DNA of 64,000 bases from a virus, in the IMG/VR virus record IMGVR_UViG_3300045971_000163, positions 1-64,000 of that record; one strand, 5' to 3'. The notes under the pieces were generated by a model. It was not told the DNA's origin and ran no database searches. It saw only the letters and a list, made by a program, of their open reading frames with translations. Positions 1 to 6,864 of this stretch are shown here, one piece after another; the first letter of the stretch is position 1; each line of letters opens with the position of its first letter. Made by a program: the position numbers and the translations under genes.

Positions 1-119
1 TGTCGCTGATGAGCGACGCTCAGGAAGAAATGGCGTACGGCAACGTTGAGTCTGCTCGCCAAACTATCAACCGCGCCAAGTGGATCATTGGCGAATACAT
101 GATGAAGGAACGGGCATGA
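1..119 (+). CDS. Hypothetical protein, 3' end only
   Basis: The reading frame enters the window at base 3 and ends at a TGA at 117-119, giving the last 38 residues of a protein whose start lies upstream. The tail is helical-looking and charged, and ends in MMKERA. Its stop overlaps the next start as ATGA, the tight coupling seen through this whole early region. No function can be assigned. Confidence 0.6.
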   Translation, partial: SLMSDAQEEMAYGNVESARQTINRAKWIIGEYMMKERA

Positions 120-343
120 ACGAACGTATTAAGGAACTTTGGAAGCAGGCAACCGAGTATGCTTTCTCTGTGACTACATTGAACGAGACTCCCAAGGAAT
201 GGGAAGAACTGAAGTTAGCCAAGTTTGCTGAGCTGATTGTTCAAGATTGTGCTAACGTTACGGTTCGCTATTTGCGCGAACTTGAAGGCGCAGATTTTGG
301 CACTAAAAAATTAATGCTTGAACATTTTGGAATTGCGAAATGA
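116..343 (+). CDS. Small conserved-type phage protein, unknown function
   Basis: 75 residues starting MNERIKELWKQATEYAF. A longer frame beginning at 80 exists, but the ATG at 116 overlaps the preceding TGA (ATGA), so translational coupling favours 116. Residues 45-60 contain a FAELIVQDCANV helix of a type common in small T4-like phage proteins. The gene overlaps the next by ATGA. I recognise no catalytic motif; it is probably a small accessory protein. Confidence 0.75.
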   Translation: MNERIKELWKQATEYAFSVTTLNETPKEWEELKLAKFAELIVQDCANVTVRYLRELEGADFGTKKLMLEHFGIAK

Positions 344-570
344 GTGAACTGTTGATCACCGAAGAAAAGCGTAGTGACATTAGCACTGTGTACGCCTACT
401 TGGTCGTGACTGAGGTCACGGAGTTTGGGCAAGATAAGCACAGTGATCGCTTTTCGTGTTTCAACGGTGACTACCAAGTTACCAAAGAGCGTGAGTTCAT
501 CGCAGAGCTTAACGCAAAAAATCCTGGCAGGTATCACAGTTATTGTATTATGTGGGACTCGTGTAACTAA
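340..570 (+). CDS. Hypothetical small protein
   Basis: 76 residues, start coupled to the previous stop by ATGA. It contains VYAYLVVTEV, and its last residues are YCIMWDSCN. A beta-rich pattern is likely. No known family was recognised. It lies in a run of co-directional overlapped small genes from 1 to 1760, so probably one transcript. Confidence 0.65.
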   Translation: MSELLITEEKRSDISTVYAYLVVTEVTEFGQDKHSDRFSCFNGDYQVTKEREFIAELNAKNPGRYHSYCIMWDSCN

Positions 571-571
571 T

Positions 572-856
572 ATGAGAGACGTAGTAAAAGTTGTTATGAA
601 ATACAAAGTGCTCAGATCCACTGGCCGCTTTCAGCTGCGCGAGTACAAAAACGAGAAGAACAGAAAAGCAAGGTTTGTTATTGCTGCTACGCCGCGGCTT
701 GAAACGCTCGCTACTATAGACGAAATGGCGAAATTATTTGACCCGCATGATAACAGGAAGTTGACTAACTCTAATGTTTACATGTGGAGGTTTAAGAAGC
801 TGGAAGTAGCAGAGCAACTGCTTTTTTTGGCTTTACTAAAATTTGGGGGTGTATGA
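572..856 (+). CDS. Hypothetical protein
   Basis: 94 residues from ATG 572 (MRDVVKVVMKYKVL), two bases after the previous stop. An upstream in-frame start at 425 would overlap the preceding gene by about 150 bases, so 572 is preferred. The protein is basic in its first half and ends with a leucine-rich segment (LLFLALLKFGGV). No family was recognised. Its stop overlaps the next start. Confidence 0.6.
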   Translation: MRDVVKVVMKYKVLRSTGRFQLREYKNEKNRKARFVIAATPRLETLATIDEMAKLFDPHDNRKLTNSNVYMWRFKKLEVAEQLLFLALLKFGGV

Positions 857-1191
857 TGAGCAGCCAGTTTGCGATTATTTGGTGTAACGAAGGCCTTGAG
901 GGCATTATACCCGTGAGCGAGATTGAGAAGGATGTGATGTGGCGCAACTTGAAAGGCGAAAACGCACAATCAACAGTAGGGCAAAGTATCAACCTCGCAA
1001 TACTGCGGGCACGTTACAACACACAACGAGCATACGAAATTTATGCCATTGAAACTGAAGAGGGAATTGAAGCTGACACGCTAAGGGAGATGTTTGAAGA
1101 CGCTCCACAGCAAGCAGCAGAAACAATACGCCGCCTTGGGGTTAAAATCCACAGTGACCGGCACGAGCAAAGAAAAATTAAAATAACATGA
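853..1191 (+). CDS. Hypothetical protein
   Basis: 112 residues; the start overlaps the previous TGA, and a second ATG follows immediately at 856 so the start could be either. It opens with SSQFAIIWCNEGLEGI, carries an acidic middle (ETEEGIEADTLREMFEDAP) and a basic C-terminus (DRHEQRKIKIT). The last codons overlap the phosphoesterase gene by ATGA, suggesting co-translation. Function unknown. Confidence 0.65.
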   Translation: MMSSQFAIIWCNEGLEGIIPVSEIEKDVMWRNLKGENAQSTVGQSINLAILRARYNTQRAYEIYAIETEEGIEADTLREMFEDAPQQAAETIRRLGVKIHSDRHEQRKIKIT

Positions 1192-1760
1192 CACAAAAAT
1201 ACTTTTTTACTTCCGATAACCATTTCTCCCACAGAAATATTATCAAGTATTGCAACCGCCCGTTCGCGGATTCCGACGAAATGAACGAGGCGATGATACG
1301 CAACTGGAACAGCGTTGTGGGACATAACGACATTGTTTACCACATTGGTGATGTTGCGTTCGAGAAGGACGAGCGAAAGCTCGACAACTTGCTTATACGG
1401 CTCAACGGCGAGAAGCATTTGGTTATGGGGAACCATGACAAAAACTTTAACAAGTGGCAGCGACATTTTAGATCGCGGTCGCAAATTGGCGTGGTGCACG
1501 TTCCGCCCGAAGCAAACAACGGCGTGGCTCAGCGAATTGTGCTGTGCCACTACGCTATGCGTGTATGGGACCAAAGTCACCACGGCACTTGGCAACTGTA
1601 TGGCCACAGTCATGGCACTATGCCAGACGACCCAAACATGTTGTCTACTGACGTGGGCGTGGATTCATGGGACTTTACGCCCGTAAGCATGGAACAACTG
1701 AACGCAGTGATGAAGCAAAAAACATGGAAGCCGATGGATCACCACGGCGATAGATTGTAA
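1188..1760 (+). CDS. Calcineurin-like metallophosphoesterase
   Basis: 190 residues. It carries the complete two-metal phosphoesterase signature in order: D10-x-H12, G54-D55, G81-N-H-D84, H121, and G139-H-S-H142. This matches the compact phage and bacterial calcineurin-like phosphoesterases that hydrolyse phosphomonoesters or phosphodiesters in the cytoplasm; the substrate cannot be read from sequence. It is the last gene of the overlapped run that starts upstream, joined to its neighbour by ATGA. The metal ligands all look intact, so the enzyme should be active. Confidence 0.9.
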   Translation: MTQKYFFTSDNHFSHRNIIKYCNRPFADSDEMNEAMIRNWNSVVGHNDIVYHIGDVAFEKDERKLDNLLIRLNGEKHLVMGNHDKNFNKWQRHFRSRSQIGVVHVPPEANNGVAQRIVLCHYAMRVWDQSHHGTWQLYGHSHGTMPDDPNMLSTDVGVDSWDFTPVSMEQLNAVMKQKTWKPMDHHGDRL

Positions 1761-1785
1761 TATTTTTCAACTGAAGGAGAGCGTT

Positions 1786-1953
1786 ATGTATGTAGGCACT
1801 GTTAAAACTGAGGCACCTTATATTGCTGTAAAGCGTGAGGAAGCTAAACGATTGCTTGGAACAAAATGGTTGCTGCATCCTGCTAACAAAGTGCAGCGTT
1901 TGACGCCATTCAGACCCATTCCTGTACAGTTAAACTTGGCCTACGATAAATAA
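1786..1953 (+). CDS. Hypothetical small protein
   Basis: 55 residues (MYVGTVKTEAPYIAVKREE...), with a good Shine-Dalgarno AAGGAGAG about 6 bases ahead of the ATG. It is basic, with a proline-rich end (PFRPIPVQLN). It sits between the phosphoesterase and the Fe-S operon, co-directional with both. No family recognised. Confidence 0.65.
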   Translation: MYVGTVKTEAPYIAVKREEAKRLLGTKWLLHPANKVQRLTPFRPIPVQLNLAYDK

Positions 1954-1987
1954 AACACACAGGTATGTGTTTTATAGGAGGCCAGGT

Positions 1988-3385
1988 ATGGCTTATTCAG
2001 AAAAGGTTGTGGATCATTATGAGAATCCACGTAACGTAGGATCGTTCGACAAGAATGATAGTTCAGTGGGCACTGGGTTAGTAGGTGCCCCGTCGTGTGG
2101 GGATGTTTTGAAGCTACAGATTAAAGTAGTGGATGGCATTATAACTGACGCAGTGTTTAAGGCTTATGGCTGCTTTATTAGTAACGCATTGATTAACACT
2201 CCAACACGGTCAAGAAAAATATCAGAGTTGCGGATTGGTGATGCTGTGTTAGCATGGAATGGGACAACTGTAGTTAGTCAAAAAATTAAAGAAATTATAA
2301 AACACTCAGTTCCAGTGTCTGAGTTAATGTGTGTTTCTATTGCTAGAAAAGAAGGGTCAACCACGACACCAGTTCAACTTATTGTAACAAAAGACCATAT
2401 TTTCTGGGGTGCAAATAATAAACCAGTGCAAGCAAATACTTTATGCCCTGGACAAGAGCTATATGAATTGACAGAACATGAATTGAGAGTGTTAACTAAT
2501 ATCCGGCATCGCGACGAGTTAAAGCAAAAAAACAGTAAGAGGATGTTTGAGTTTAACAAAGGGTTTGATAAAACCACGTTACCACAAAATCAACCCGGCT
2601 ATGTTTGTAAAGATGTCGAAACTGCTCGGAAACGCAAATCCATTGCAGCAATCAATAAGTGGAGTGATCCAGCATACAAAGAAAAATGGTCAGCGGGAAT
2701 GTCTGCTATTGATAGAGCTAAACCAACATCAATCGAAAACAAATTTATTAAATTATTTGAGGAAAACAATGTTGCAGCAGTGTACAGTGCCAATAAAGTA
2801 TGGATACAAACAAGCAGTGGCCCAGCAAGTCCAGATTTTATTGTGCCAGGAAAGAAAAAATGTATAGAAGTATATACCACACGAATGCCAGCATTTATGC
2901 AAGACCGATCAACAAAGTCTGATTATGTTAAAAACAGAGTAGCACAATTTGCATCAGCTGGATATGACTGCTTATGCATACCAATTGAACAATTTAGCGA
3001 GGCTCTACCAACTGTTCAAAATTTCATACACAATGGCAAAAAAATCATAAAAGTGTCAAGCAAAATACACGGGCATACATTAAATTCCTGTGAGCGTGAT
3101 GGTGATAATGTAATAGTGTATGACCTTAGATTAGAAGATGGTGCCCATGTATATTTTAGTCATGGTGTTGGATCTCATAATTGTGGATCAGCGATTGCAT
3201 CAAGTTCGTTAGTTACAGAATGGGTTAAAGGCAAATCGTTAGATGATGCTGTGATGATTAAAAATCAAGACATCGCCGAGGAACTTTGTCTCCCGCCAGT
3301 TAAGATACATTGCTCCATCCTTGCCGAAGATTCCATTAAAGCGGCGATTGCTGACTATAAGGCAAAACATGTTGTCACTCACTGA
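1988..3385 (+). CDS. iscU: Iron-sulfur scaffold protein IscU interrupted by an intein
   Basis: IscU is the scaffold on which [2Fe-2S] and [4Fe-4S] clusters are assembled before transfer to client proteins. Residues 1-61 and the segment after base 3181 join into a 128-residue protein that aligns almost end to end with proteobacterial IscU (AYSEKV, ENPRNVGSF, YGCGSAIASSSL, LPPVKIHCSILAED). The three scaffold cysteines (C37 in APSCGD, the YGC cysteine, and the HC cysteine near the end) are present, as is the LPPVK motif that recruits the HscA chaperone. The precursor is 465 residues because of the intein at 2171-3181. AGGAGG precedes ATG 1988; a slightly earlier in-frame start (1967) lacks this. 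The stop overlaps iscA by 17 bases. Confidence 0.93.
   Translation: MAYSEKVVDHYENPRNVGSFDKNDSSVGTGLVGAPSCGDVLKLQIKVVDGIITDAVFKAYGCFISNALINTPTRSRKISELRIGDAVLAWNGTTVVSQKIKEIIKHSVPVSELMCVSIARKEGSTTTPVQLIVTKDHIFWGANNKPVQANTLCPGQELYELTEHELRVLTNIRHRDELKQKNSKRMFEFNKGFDKTTLPQNQPGYVCKDVETARKRKSIAAINKWSDPAYKEKWSAGMSAIDRAKPTSIENKFIKLFEENNVAAVYSANKVWIQTSSGPASPDFIVPGKKKCIEVYTTRMPAFMQDRSTKSDYVKNRVAQFASAGYDCLCIPIEQFSEALPTVQNFIHNGKKIIKVSSKIHGHTLNSCERDGDNVIVYDLRLEDGAHVYFSHGVGSHNCGSAIASSSLVTEWVKGKSLDDAVMIKNQDIAEELCLPPVKIHCSILAEDSIKAAIADYKAKHVVTH
2171..3181 (+). mobile_element. Intein (337 residues) with a Vsr-like homing endonuclease
   Basis: The insert begins with Cys (CFISNALINTPT), has the block-B TxxH motif as TKDH (intein residues 73-76), and ends in HN followed by the +1 Cys of the host protein (HGVGSHN|CGSAIAS). 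Excision restores the IscU sequence exactly, YG|CGSAIA. Between the splicing blocks, residues 185-290 resemble a Vsr-like or PD-(D/E)xK nuclease: SIENKFIKLF, then PDFIVPGKKKCIEV with the D...ExK-type spacing. Ahead of it ARKRKSIAAINKWSDP looks like a NUMOD-type DNA-binding helix. The insertion site is directly before a cluster-ligand cysteine, which doubles as the splicing nucleophile. Confidence 0.9.
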
Positions 3386-3689
3386 TAGAGCGGCAAAGAA
3401 GATACAGCAAGTTATAACTAAGCGTGGTAAGGGCACAGGTATTCGCCTGGGCGTTAAAACTACTGGTTGTAGCGGGCTTGCTTATGTGTTAGAATACGTG
3501 GATACGCCCGTTGATGGTGACGTTTGTGTTGATTGTAAAGATTGTAAACTGTTTGTTGACCCAAAGAGTTGCCCTTACTTGCAAGGCATGGAAGTTGACT
3601 ATGTTCGTGACGGTATAAACGAAGGATTCAAGTTTAACAATCCCAACGAAAGAGATCGTTGCGGTTGTGGCAGTAGTTTTAGAGTATAA
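3369..3689 (+). CDS. iscA: A-type Fe-S carrier IscA
   Basis: 106 residues ([15 protein letters not shown]...). It matches IscA along its full length, with [27 protein letters not shown] and the C-terminal CGCGSSF. The three cluster-binding cysteines (one in TTGCSG, two in CGCG) are intact. IscA accepts clusters or iron and passes them to apo-proteins, especially [4Fe-4S] enzymes. The start lies inside the last 17 bases of iscU, so translation is coupled. A longer frame from 3321 overlaps iscU more and adds no conserved sequence. Confidence 0.92.
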   Translation: MLSLTDRAAKKIQQVITKRGKGTGIRLGVKTTGCSGLAYVLEYVDTPVDGDVCVDCKDCKLFVDPKSCPYLQGMEVDYVRDGINEGFKFNNPNERDRCGCGSSFRV

Positions 3690-3700
3690 GGAGACACGAT

Positions 3701-4024
3701 ATGGTAGAATTTACTGACGCAGCATGCAGCAAAGTGGCGGAGATTATGGCTGAAGAAGACAATCCCGCGAACAAACTGCGTGTTTTCGTGCAAGGTGGTG
3801 GTTGCTCTGGCTTCCAATACGGGTTTACGTTTGATGAAGAACAGAACGAAGATGACTTTACTATCGAGAAAAATGGAGTAACCGTTTTGGTCGACGCTAT
3901 GTCCATGCAATATTTGCAGGGTGCAACGATCAACTACAAAGAAGATTTGATGGGCGCTCAATTTATAATTGAAAATCCCAACTCGGTGTCTACTTGTGGT
4001 TGTGGTTCTTCCTTCAGTATGTGA
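3701..4024 (+). CDS. erpA: A-type Fe-S carrier ErpA
   Basis: 107 residues closely matching Erp[21 protein letters not shown], then [20 protein letters not shown] and the terminal [11 protein letters not shown]. The three ligand cysteines are intact. ErpA delivers clusters to [4Fe-4S] enzymes. A Shine-Dalgarno AAGGAGA precedes ATG 3701, and the gene follows iscA by 11 bases, completing a three-gene Fe-S assembly operon. No cysteine desulfurase (IscS) is present in the window, so sulfur would have to come from the host enzyme or from a gene outside the window. Confidence 0.92.
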   Translation: MVEFTDAACSKVAEIMAEEDNPANKLRVFVQGGGCSGFQYGFTFDEEQNEDDFTIEKNGVTVLVDAMSMQYLQGATINYKEDLMGAQFIIENPNSVSTCGCGSSFSM

Positions 4025-4058
4025 CATTAACTGCTAACATTATACTGCTTAGGTATTC

Positions 4059-4066
4059 TATAAATA
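4059..4066 (+). promoter_or_regulatory. T4-late-type promoter box TATAAATA
   Basis: An exact TATAAATA lies 18 bases before the HNH gene start at 4085. This is the consensus of T4 late promoters read by sigma gp55. A Shine-Dalgarno (AGGAGAG) lies between the box and the gene. The assignment is by motif and position only. Confidence 0.55.
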
Positions 4067-4084
4067 TTATTTATAGGAGAGAAT

Positions 4085-4651
4085 ATGTTTTTACGAGATA
4101 CACAAGAATCATCAACATTTATTAGAAAATACAAATCAGGAAAAGAAGTTGAATGCAAATCAGTGAGAACTACTCATTATTTTAAATGTGATAAATGCGG
4201 TGTAGAATTTTCTAGGCCAAAAAATGGATATACTAATTTACATACTGGCAGTCATTTTTGTACTGAATGTTATAGCAAGTCTGAAATGCAAACATTGTCA
4301 ACGCTGTCACGTAAGCGTGAATTTGAGCAAAATGGAGAAAAAGTAAAAATAGATCGTGGATATAAAGAAATCTATGTCGGCAATGAGTACCCATATCGAA
4401 ATACATTGTGGGTAAGAGAGCATATTGCAGTTATAGAACGGCACATAGGAAAAAGAATACCCGACGGATTTGTAGTGCATCATATTGACGGAAATAAAGC
4501 AAACAACAAGTTATCTAACTTGTTGTTATGTTCCGTGGCTAACCATAATAAATGTCACGGAAAAATAGAAAGGCTTGTTTTTGAATTATACGAAAAAGGT
4601 CTAGTAGATTTTGATAAAGAAAAAATGGAATATTTTTTAAAACAGGTATAA
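4085..4651 (+). CDS. Free-standing HNH homing endonuclease
   Basis: 188 residues. A zinc-ribbon-like N-terminal part (CDKCGVEF ... CTEC, residues 38-62) is followed by a classic HNH domain at about 118-160: VREHIAVIERHIGKRIP, then VVHHIDGNKANNKLSNLLLC and NHNKCH. These enzymes cut DNA and promote copying of their own gene. It has its own late-type promoter and sits exactly between the Fe-S operon and the non-coding RNA array, so it may have been inserted into a formerly intact junction. Confidence 0.88.
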   Translation: MFLRDTQESSTFIRKYKSGKEVECKSVRTTHYFKCDKCGVEFSRPKNGYTNLHTGSHFCTECYSKSEMQTLSTLSRKREFEQNGEKVKIDRGYKEIYVGNEYPYRNTLWVREHIAVIERHIGKRIPDGFVVHHIDGNKANNKLSNLLLCSVANHNKCHGKIERLVFELYEKGLVDFDKEKMEYFLKQV

Positions 4652-4676
4652 ATATTGATTTTGGTTAAAAAAGTTC

Positions 4677-4705
4677 TTGCTATCTATATACTTTGCATAT
4701 ATAAT
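4677..4705 (+). promoter_or_regulatory. Sigma70-type promoter of the RNA array
   Basis: TTGCTA (4677-4682), a 17-base spacer, and a perfect TATAAT (4700-4705). The predicted start near 4712 is only about 4 bases ahead of the first array helix at 4716. A TATAAATA late-type box also lies at 4647-4654, so the array could be read both early and late. Confidence 0.65.
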
Positions 4706-4715
4706 AGCGTGATAG

Positions 4716-4834
4716 AGAATAGGTACAGCAGTTTAAAAACAGCACTAGTCGGATAATCGCTTTAGGACTTGTCCTTTAGACTTACTGACAAACTTGAACA
4801 CCGAACCAAGTAAAAAGGGCGGAAAAACTATTCT
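4716..4834 (+). ncRNA. Array RNA unit A (119 nt)
   Basis: The unit is closed by AGAATAG (4716-4722) pairing with CTATTCT (4828-4834). Just inside the 5' strand is GTACAGCAG, the conserved motif of all five units. An internal AGGA/TCCT hairpin lies at 4764-4775. There is no coding frame worth calling. It is separated from unit B by a 19-base AU-rich linker. Confidence 0.6.
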
Positions 4835-4853
4835 GGTAGATTTTGAAATTATA

Positions 4854-5017
4854 AGGATCGGTTCAGCAACACCATAATACTATGGGAGGGAACTACTGCG
4901 CGGTAATTGTGGAGCCTTTCGGGGCTTTGAAGCAGTTATCGACACGCTGAAAGGCAAGTATAACCTCAAGGTGAGTTTGGATTTTCTCACTTGAAACAAA
5001 AAGTACAAAACGATCCT
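4854..5017 (+). ncRNA. Array RNA unit B (164 nt)
   Basis: The terminal helix is AGGATCG (4854-4860) with CGATCCT (5011-5017), followed by GTT. The motif GTTCAGCAA follows the 5' strand. Internal hairpins are visible: CCATA/TATGG at 4872-4885, AGCC/GGCT near 4913-4926, and GTGAG/CTCAC at about 4971-4990. A U-rich linker of 17 bases leads to unit C. Confidence 0.62.
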
Positions 5018-5034
5018 GTTGTTTTTGTTTTATA

Positions 5035-5272
5035 AGAGTGGGTACAGCAACTCAAAAATACAGCCAATGCTATAGAATGTGGTCGGAGGACTTTATACAG
5101 TGGAAACATTGTACGCAGACGGAATAGCTAGACCGGCTAAGGACCGGGTATGTGCCACGCAGAATACAATGTGGATAGGGCATCGCCGAATCGTTTGCTA
5201 TGGTTGAGTTACAAAGCCTTAAATGGATAACGTCGGACAACCAGACAATAAAAATCGCGTAACAACCACTCT
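5035..5272 (+). ncRNA. Array RNA unit C (238 nt)
   Basis: The terminal helix is AGAGTGG (5035-5041) with CCACTCT (5266-5272), followed by GTT. The motif GTACAGCAA is present. Inside is ACAGTG-GAAA-CATTGT (5097-5112), a hairpin with a GNRA tetraloop. The 3' third (GGATA, TCGG, CCAGA, AATAAA between 5225 and 5252) is shared with unit D, so these two are the closest relatives. Confidence 0.62.
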
Positions 5273-5283
5273 GTTATTTTGTT

Positions 5284-5507
5284 AGGATGAATTCAGCAAA
5301 CTACCACTCTTGCCCGTAAGGGCGAATAAGGCTGCAAGTAATCGTTCGCGGTGAAAGCTAATGTACATAGAATATGTAATAGTGCTCATAGAATGTGAGA
5401 TACGCTTCCAACTAAATTTGGAATAGTTGTCAGTTAGAATAATTGGATAGGGTCGGGGCATTTTAAAAGGGCCGACCAGAATAATAAATTACTGTGCCGA
5501 TCATCCT
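5284..5507 (+). ncRNA. Array RNA unit D (224 nt)
   Basis: The terminal helix is AGGATGA (5284-5290) with TCATCCT (5501-5507), followed by GTT. The motif is ATTCAGCAA. Inside are GCCC-GTAA-GGGC (5312-5323), a GNRA-type hairpin, and GGTCGG/CCGACC (5451-5456 with 5472-5477). The 3' block 5445-5488 resembles that of unit C. Confidence 0.62.
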
Positions 5508-5523
5508 GTTGTATTTGATAATA

Positions 5524-5600
5524 AGGTTAAATTCAGCAATTTAAAACTGCCTCAATTGGGGCTTCAATGAAAGCAGCTATGCTCTAAATAGTGTTAACCT
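5524..5600 (+). ncRNA. Array RNA unit E (77 nt), abutting the Ro60-like gene
   Basis: The terminal helix is AGGTTAA (5524-5530) with TTAACCT (5594-5600). The motif is ATTCAGCAA. Inner hairpins are GCCTC-AATT-GGGGC (5549-5562) and AGCA/TGCT (5572-5583). The 3' strand ends one base before the AAAGGA ribosome-binding region of the Ro60-like gene (start 5615), so this shortest unit could act in cis as a leader element that senses the protein, or be cut off as a separate RNA. Confidence 0.55.
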
Positions 5601-5614
5601 GAAAGGAAATTGAA

Positions 5615-6091
5615 ATGAACGCATTTGTAAATGCCATTGGTGAACAAATTCAACGTACCGAAAACGGTATGAAGGCTCGTGCATCCACAGCTAACGCCTG
5701 TGTTGACCTTTTCTTCGCTATCGGTGCAAGCCGTGGCAAGAACATCATCCCTCAATTCACTGCGGCATTCGTAGAGAACTCTGACCTTGCCTTGCGCATC
5801 GTTGCATGGGCTCGTGACGTTCGTGGTGGTGCGGGTGAACGTGAAATCTTCCGCTCGGTGCTTGCGCACCTTGAAACCGCTAACCCAGATGCTGCTAAGG
5901 CTCTGGTTAAGAAGGTACCTGAATTGGGCCGCTTTGACGATGGTCACTGTCTGAAAACAAAAGAACTCAAGACAGTTTGGTTTACAATACTAGGTGATAT
6001 TTTACGTGCTGGGCAAAATGCTAAAGAATTGCTGCCACAGATTGATTTGATGACTGAGGCTCAGTGCAAGAAAGTTCTAGAATCTCTTTGA
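5615..6091 (+). CDS. Ro60/TROVE-like protein, N-terminal half
   Basis: 158 residues. Residues 1-107 match the start of TROVE/DUF2828-type helical-repeat proteins: the signature WARDVRGGAGERE (69-81) and ELGRFDD (101-107). Ro60-family proteins form a helical ring that binds Y RNAs and misfolded RNAs. The C-terminal vWA half is encoded by the separate frame at 6865-7950. The frame stops at 6091, where it overlaps the 3' end of an antisense GIY-YIG endonuclease. Residues after about 108 may be remnants of the original gene or read-through. Start: AAAGGAAAT precedes ATG 5615. Confidence 0.72.
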   Translation: MNAFVNAIGEQIQRTENGMKARASTANACVDLFFAIGASRGKNIIPQFTAAFVENSDLALRIVAWARDVRGGAGEREIFRSVLAHLETANPDAAKALVKKVPELGRFDDGHCLKTKELKTVWFTILGDILRAGQNAKELLPQIDLMTEAQCKKVLESL

Positions 6092-6731
6092 GTTTCTTAC
6101 AGTTATCACCGTGCCACCGAGTAAATAAACCGGAGCCAACATTTTCATTACAATGAGGACACGATTTCTTAATTGAACTCGGGTTATTTGATACAAAATT
6201 ACTAATAGTACCATTAAGTTTCTTAGTCTCTCGGCACTTATCAATAACTGCTGGAGATTTAGGATCTGTACCCCTAGCAACTCTGGTGTTCAATTGCTTT
6301 TCGATACTTGATTGAGTTCTAATGTTTGTGCCGTTTTCAATTCTAGTTTTATTATATTTTTCTGTACTGGCATTGGTCCAATTTTGAATAGATCCATTAG
6401 CGGTATTAGTTTTTCTTGTATTTGATCTCTTTTTAATTATTTCTTCTGTTGGTATAACACCTTGACCAGATTCTAGTATCATATTTGCCCAAGCTGGATC
6501 TTTAACGACATTCCATAAATTGCTATAATATAGACCACGTTCTCGTAAAGATTCTAATGTTTCACATTCTTCTATAACTTCAGTAATATGTTCAAATCCA
6601 TGCACTCTCAAATGTCTAAGCCAATGAAGCCCAGAACCAGTATATTTACTATGATCTTCCTGAGTAGTCATACCCAGATATTTTAACCCAGTTTTAGAAT
6701 GTGTCTTGACGTATAATTTATAAATACCCAT
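6021..6731 (-). CDS. GIY-YIG homing endonuclease, antisense insertion
   Basis: 236 residues from ATG 6731, which has AAGGAGC ahead of it; an earlier frame start at 6791 has no ribosome site. GIYKLY (2-7) and KYLG (17-20) form the GIY-YIG core. The middle holds repeated TR/TRKTN-type DNA-binding motifs (NUMOD-like), and a CPHC...H...C zinc motif lies near the C-terminus. The gene lies antisense between the two halves of the Ro60-like gene, and its last 24 codons overlap the end of the N-terminal half. This arrangement is atypical of an intron-borne endonuclease, which is normally sense. Confidence 0.87.
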   Translation of the reverse strand: MGIYKLYVKTHSKTGLKYLGMTTQEDHSKYTGSGLHWLRHLRVHGFEHITEVIEECETLESLRERGLYYSNLWNVVKDPAWANMILESGQGVIPTEEIIKKRSNTRKTNTANGSIQNWTNASTEKYNKTRIENGTNIRTQSSIEKQLNTRVARGTDPKSPAVIDKCRETKKLNGTISNFVSNNPSSIKKSCPHCNENVGSGLFTRWHGDNCKKLKEILELSCTEPQSSNQSVAAIL

Positions 6732-6864
6732 GCTGGTTGCTCCTTTAAGTAATGCAATTAGAGTTTGTGGGTACGACCAATACCGCGACAAACATTTTTC
6801 ACCAAAATAATTTTATTTTCAATTCTTTTAGTATATAATAGTATTTATCCAAAGAGGACTTATC

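Noticed and set aside
80-115. Longer start for the first complete gene
   Set aside because: The ATG at 116 overlaps the previous stop as ATGA, and the extra residues would lie in the preceding gene.
4716-5600. tRNA genes suggested by 7-bp acceptor-like helices
   Set aside because: No unit has a T-arm (TTCGA-type loop) next to the 3' strand, and no D-arm or anticodon arm. The units also vary from 77 to 238 nt.
4716-5600. CRISPR array
   Set aside because: The recurring motif is only about 8 bases, the end helices differ in every unit, and unit lengths vary widely. There are no uniform repeats or spacers, and no cas genes.
5940-6864. Group I intron in the Ro60-like gene
   Set aside because: The endonuclease is antisense, the downstream half has its own start and ribosome site, and I could not identify a group I core. 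An intron is not formally excluded, so the RNA test is listed in the findings.
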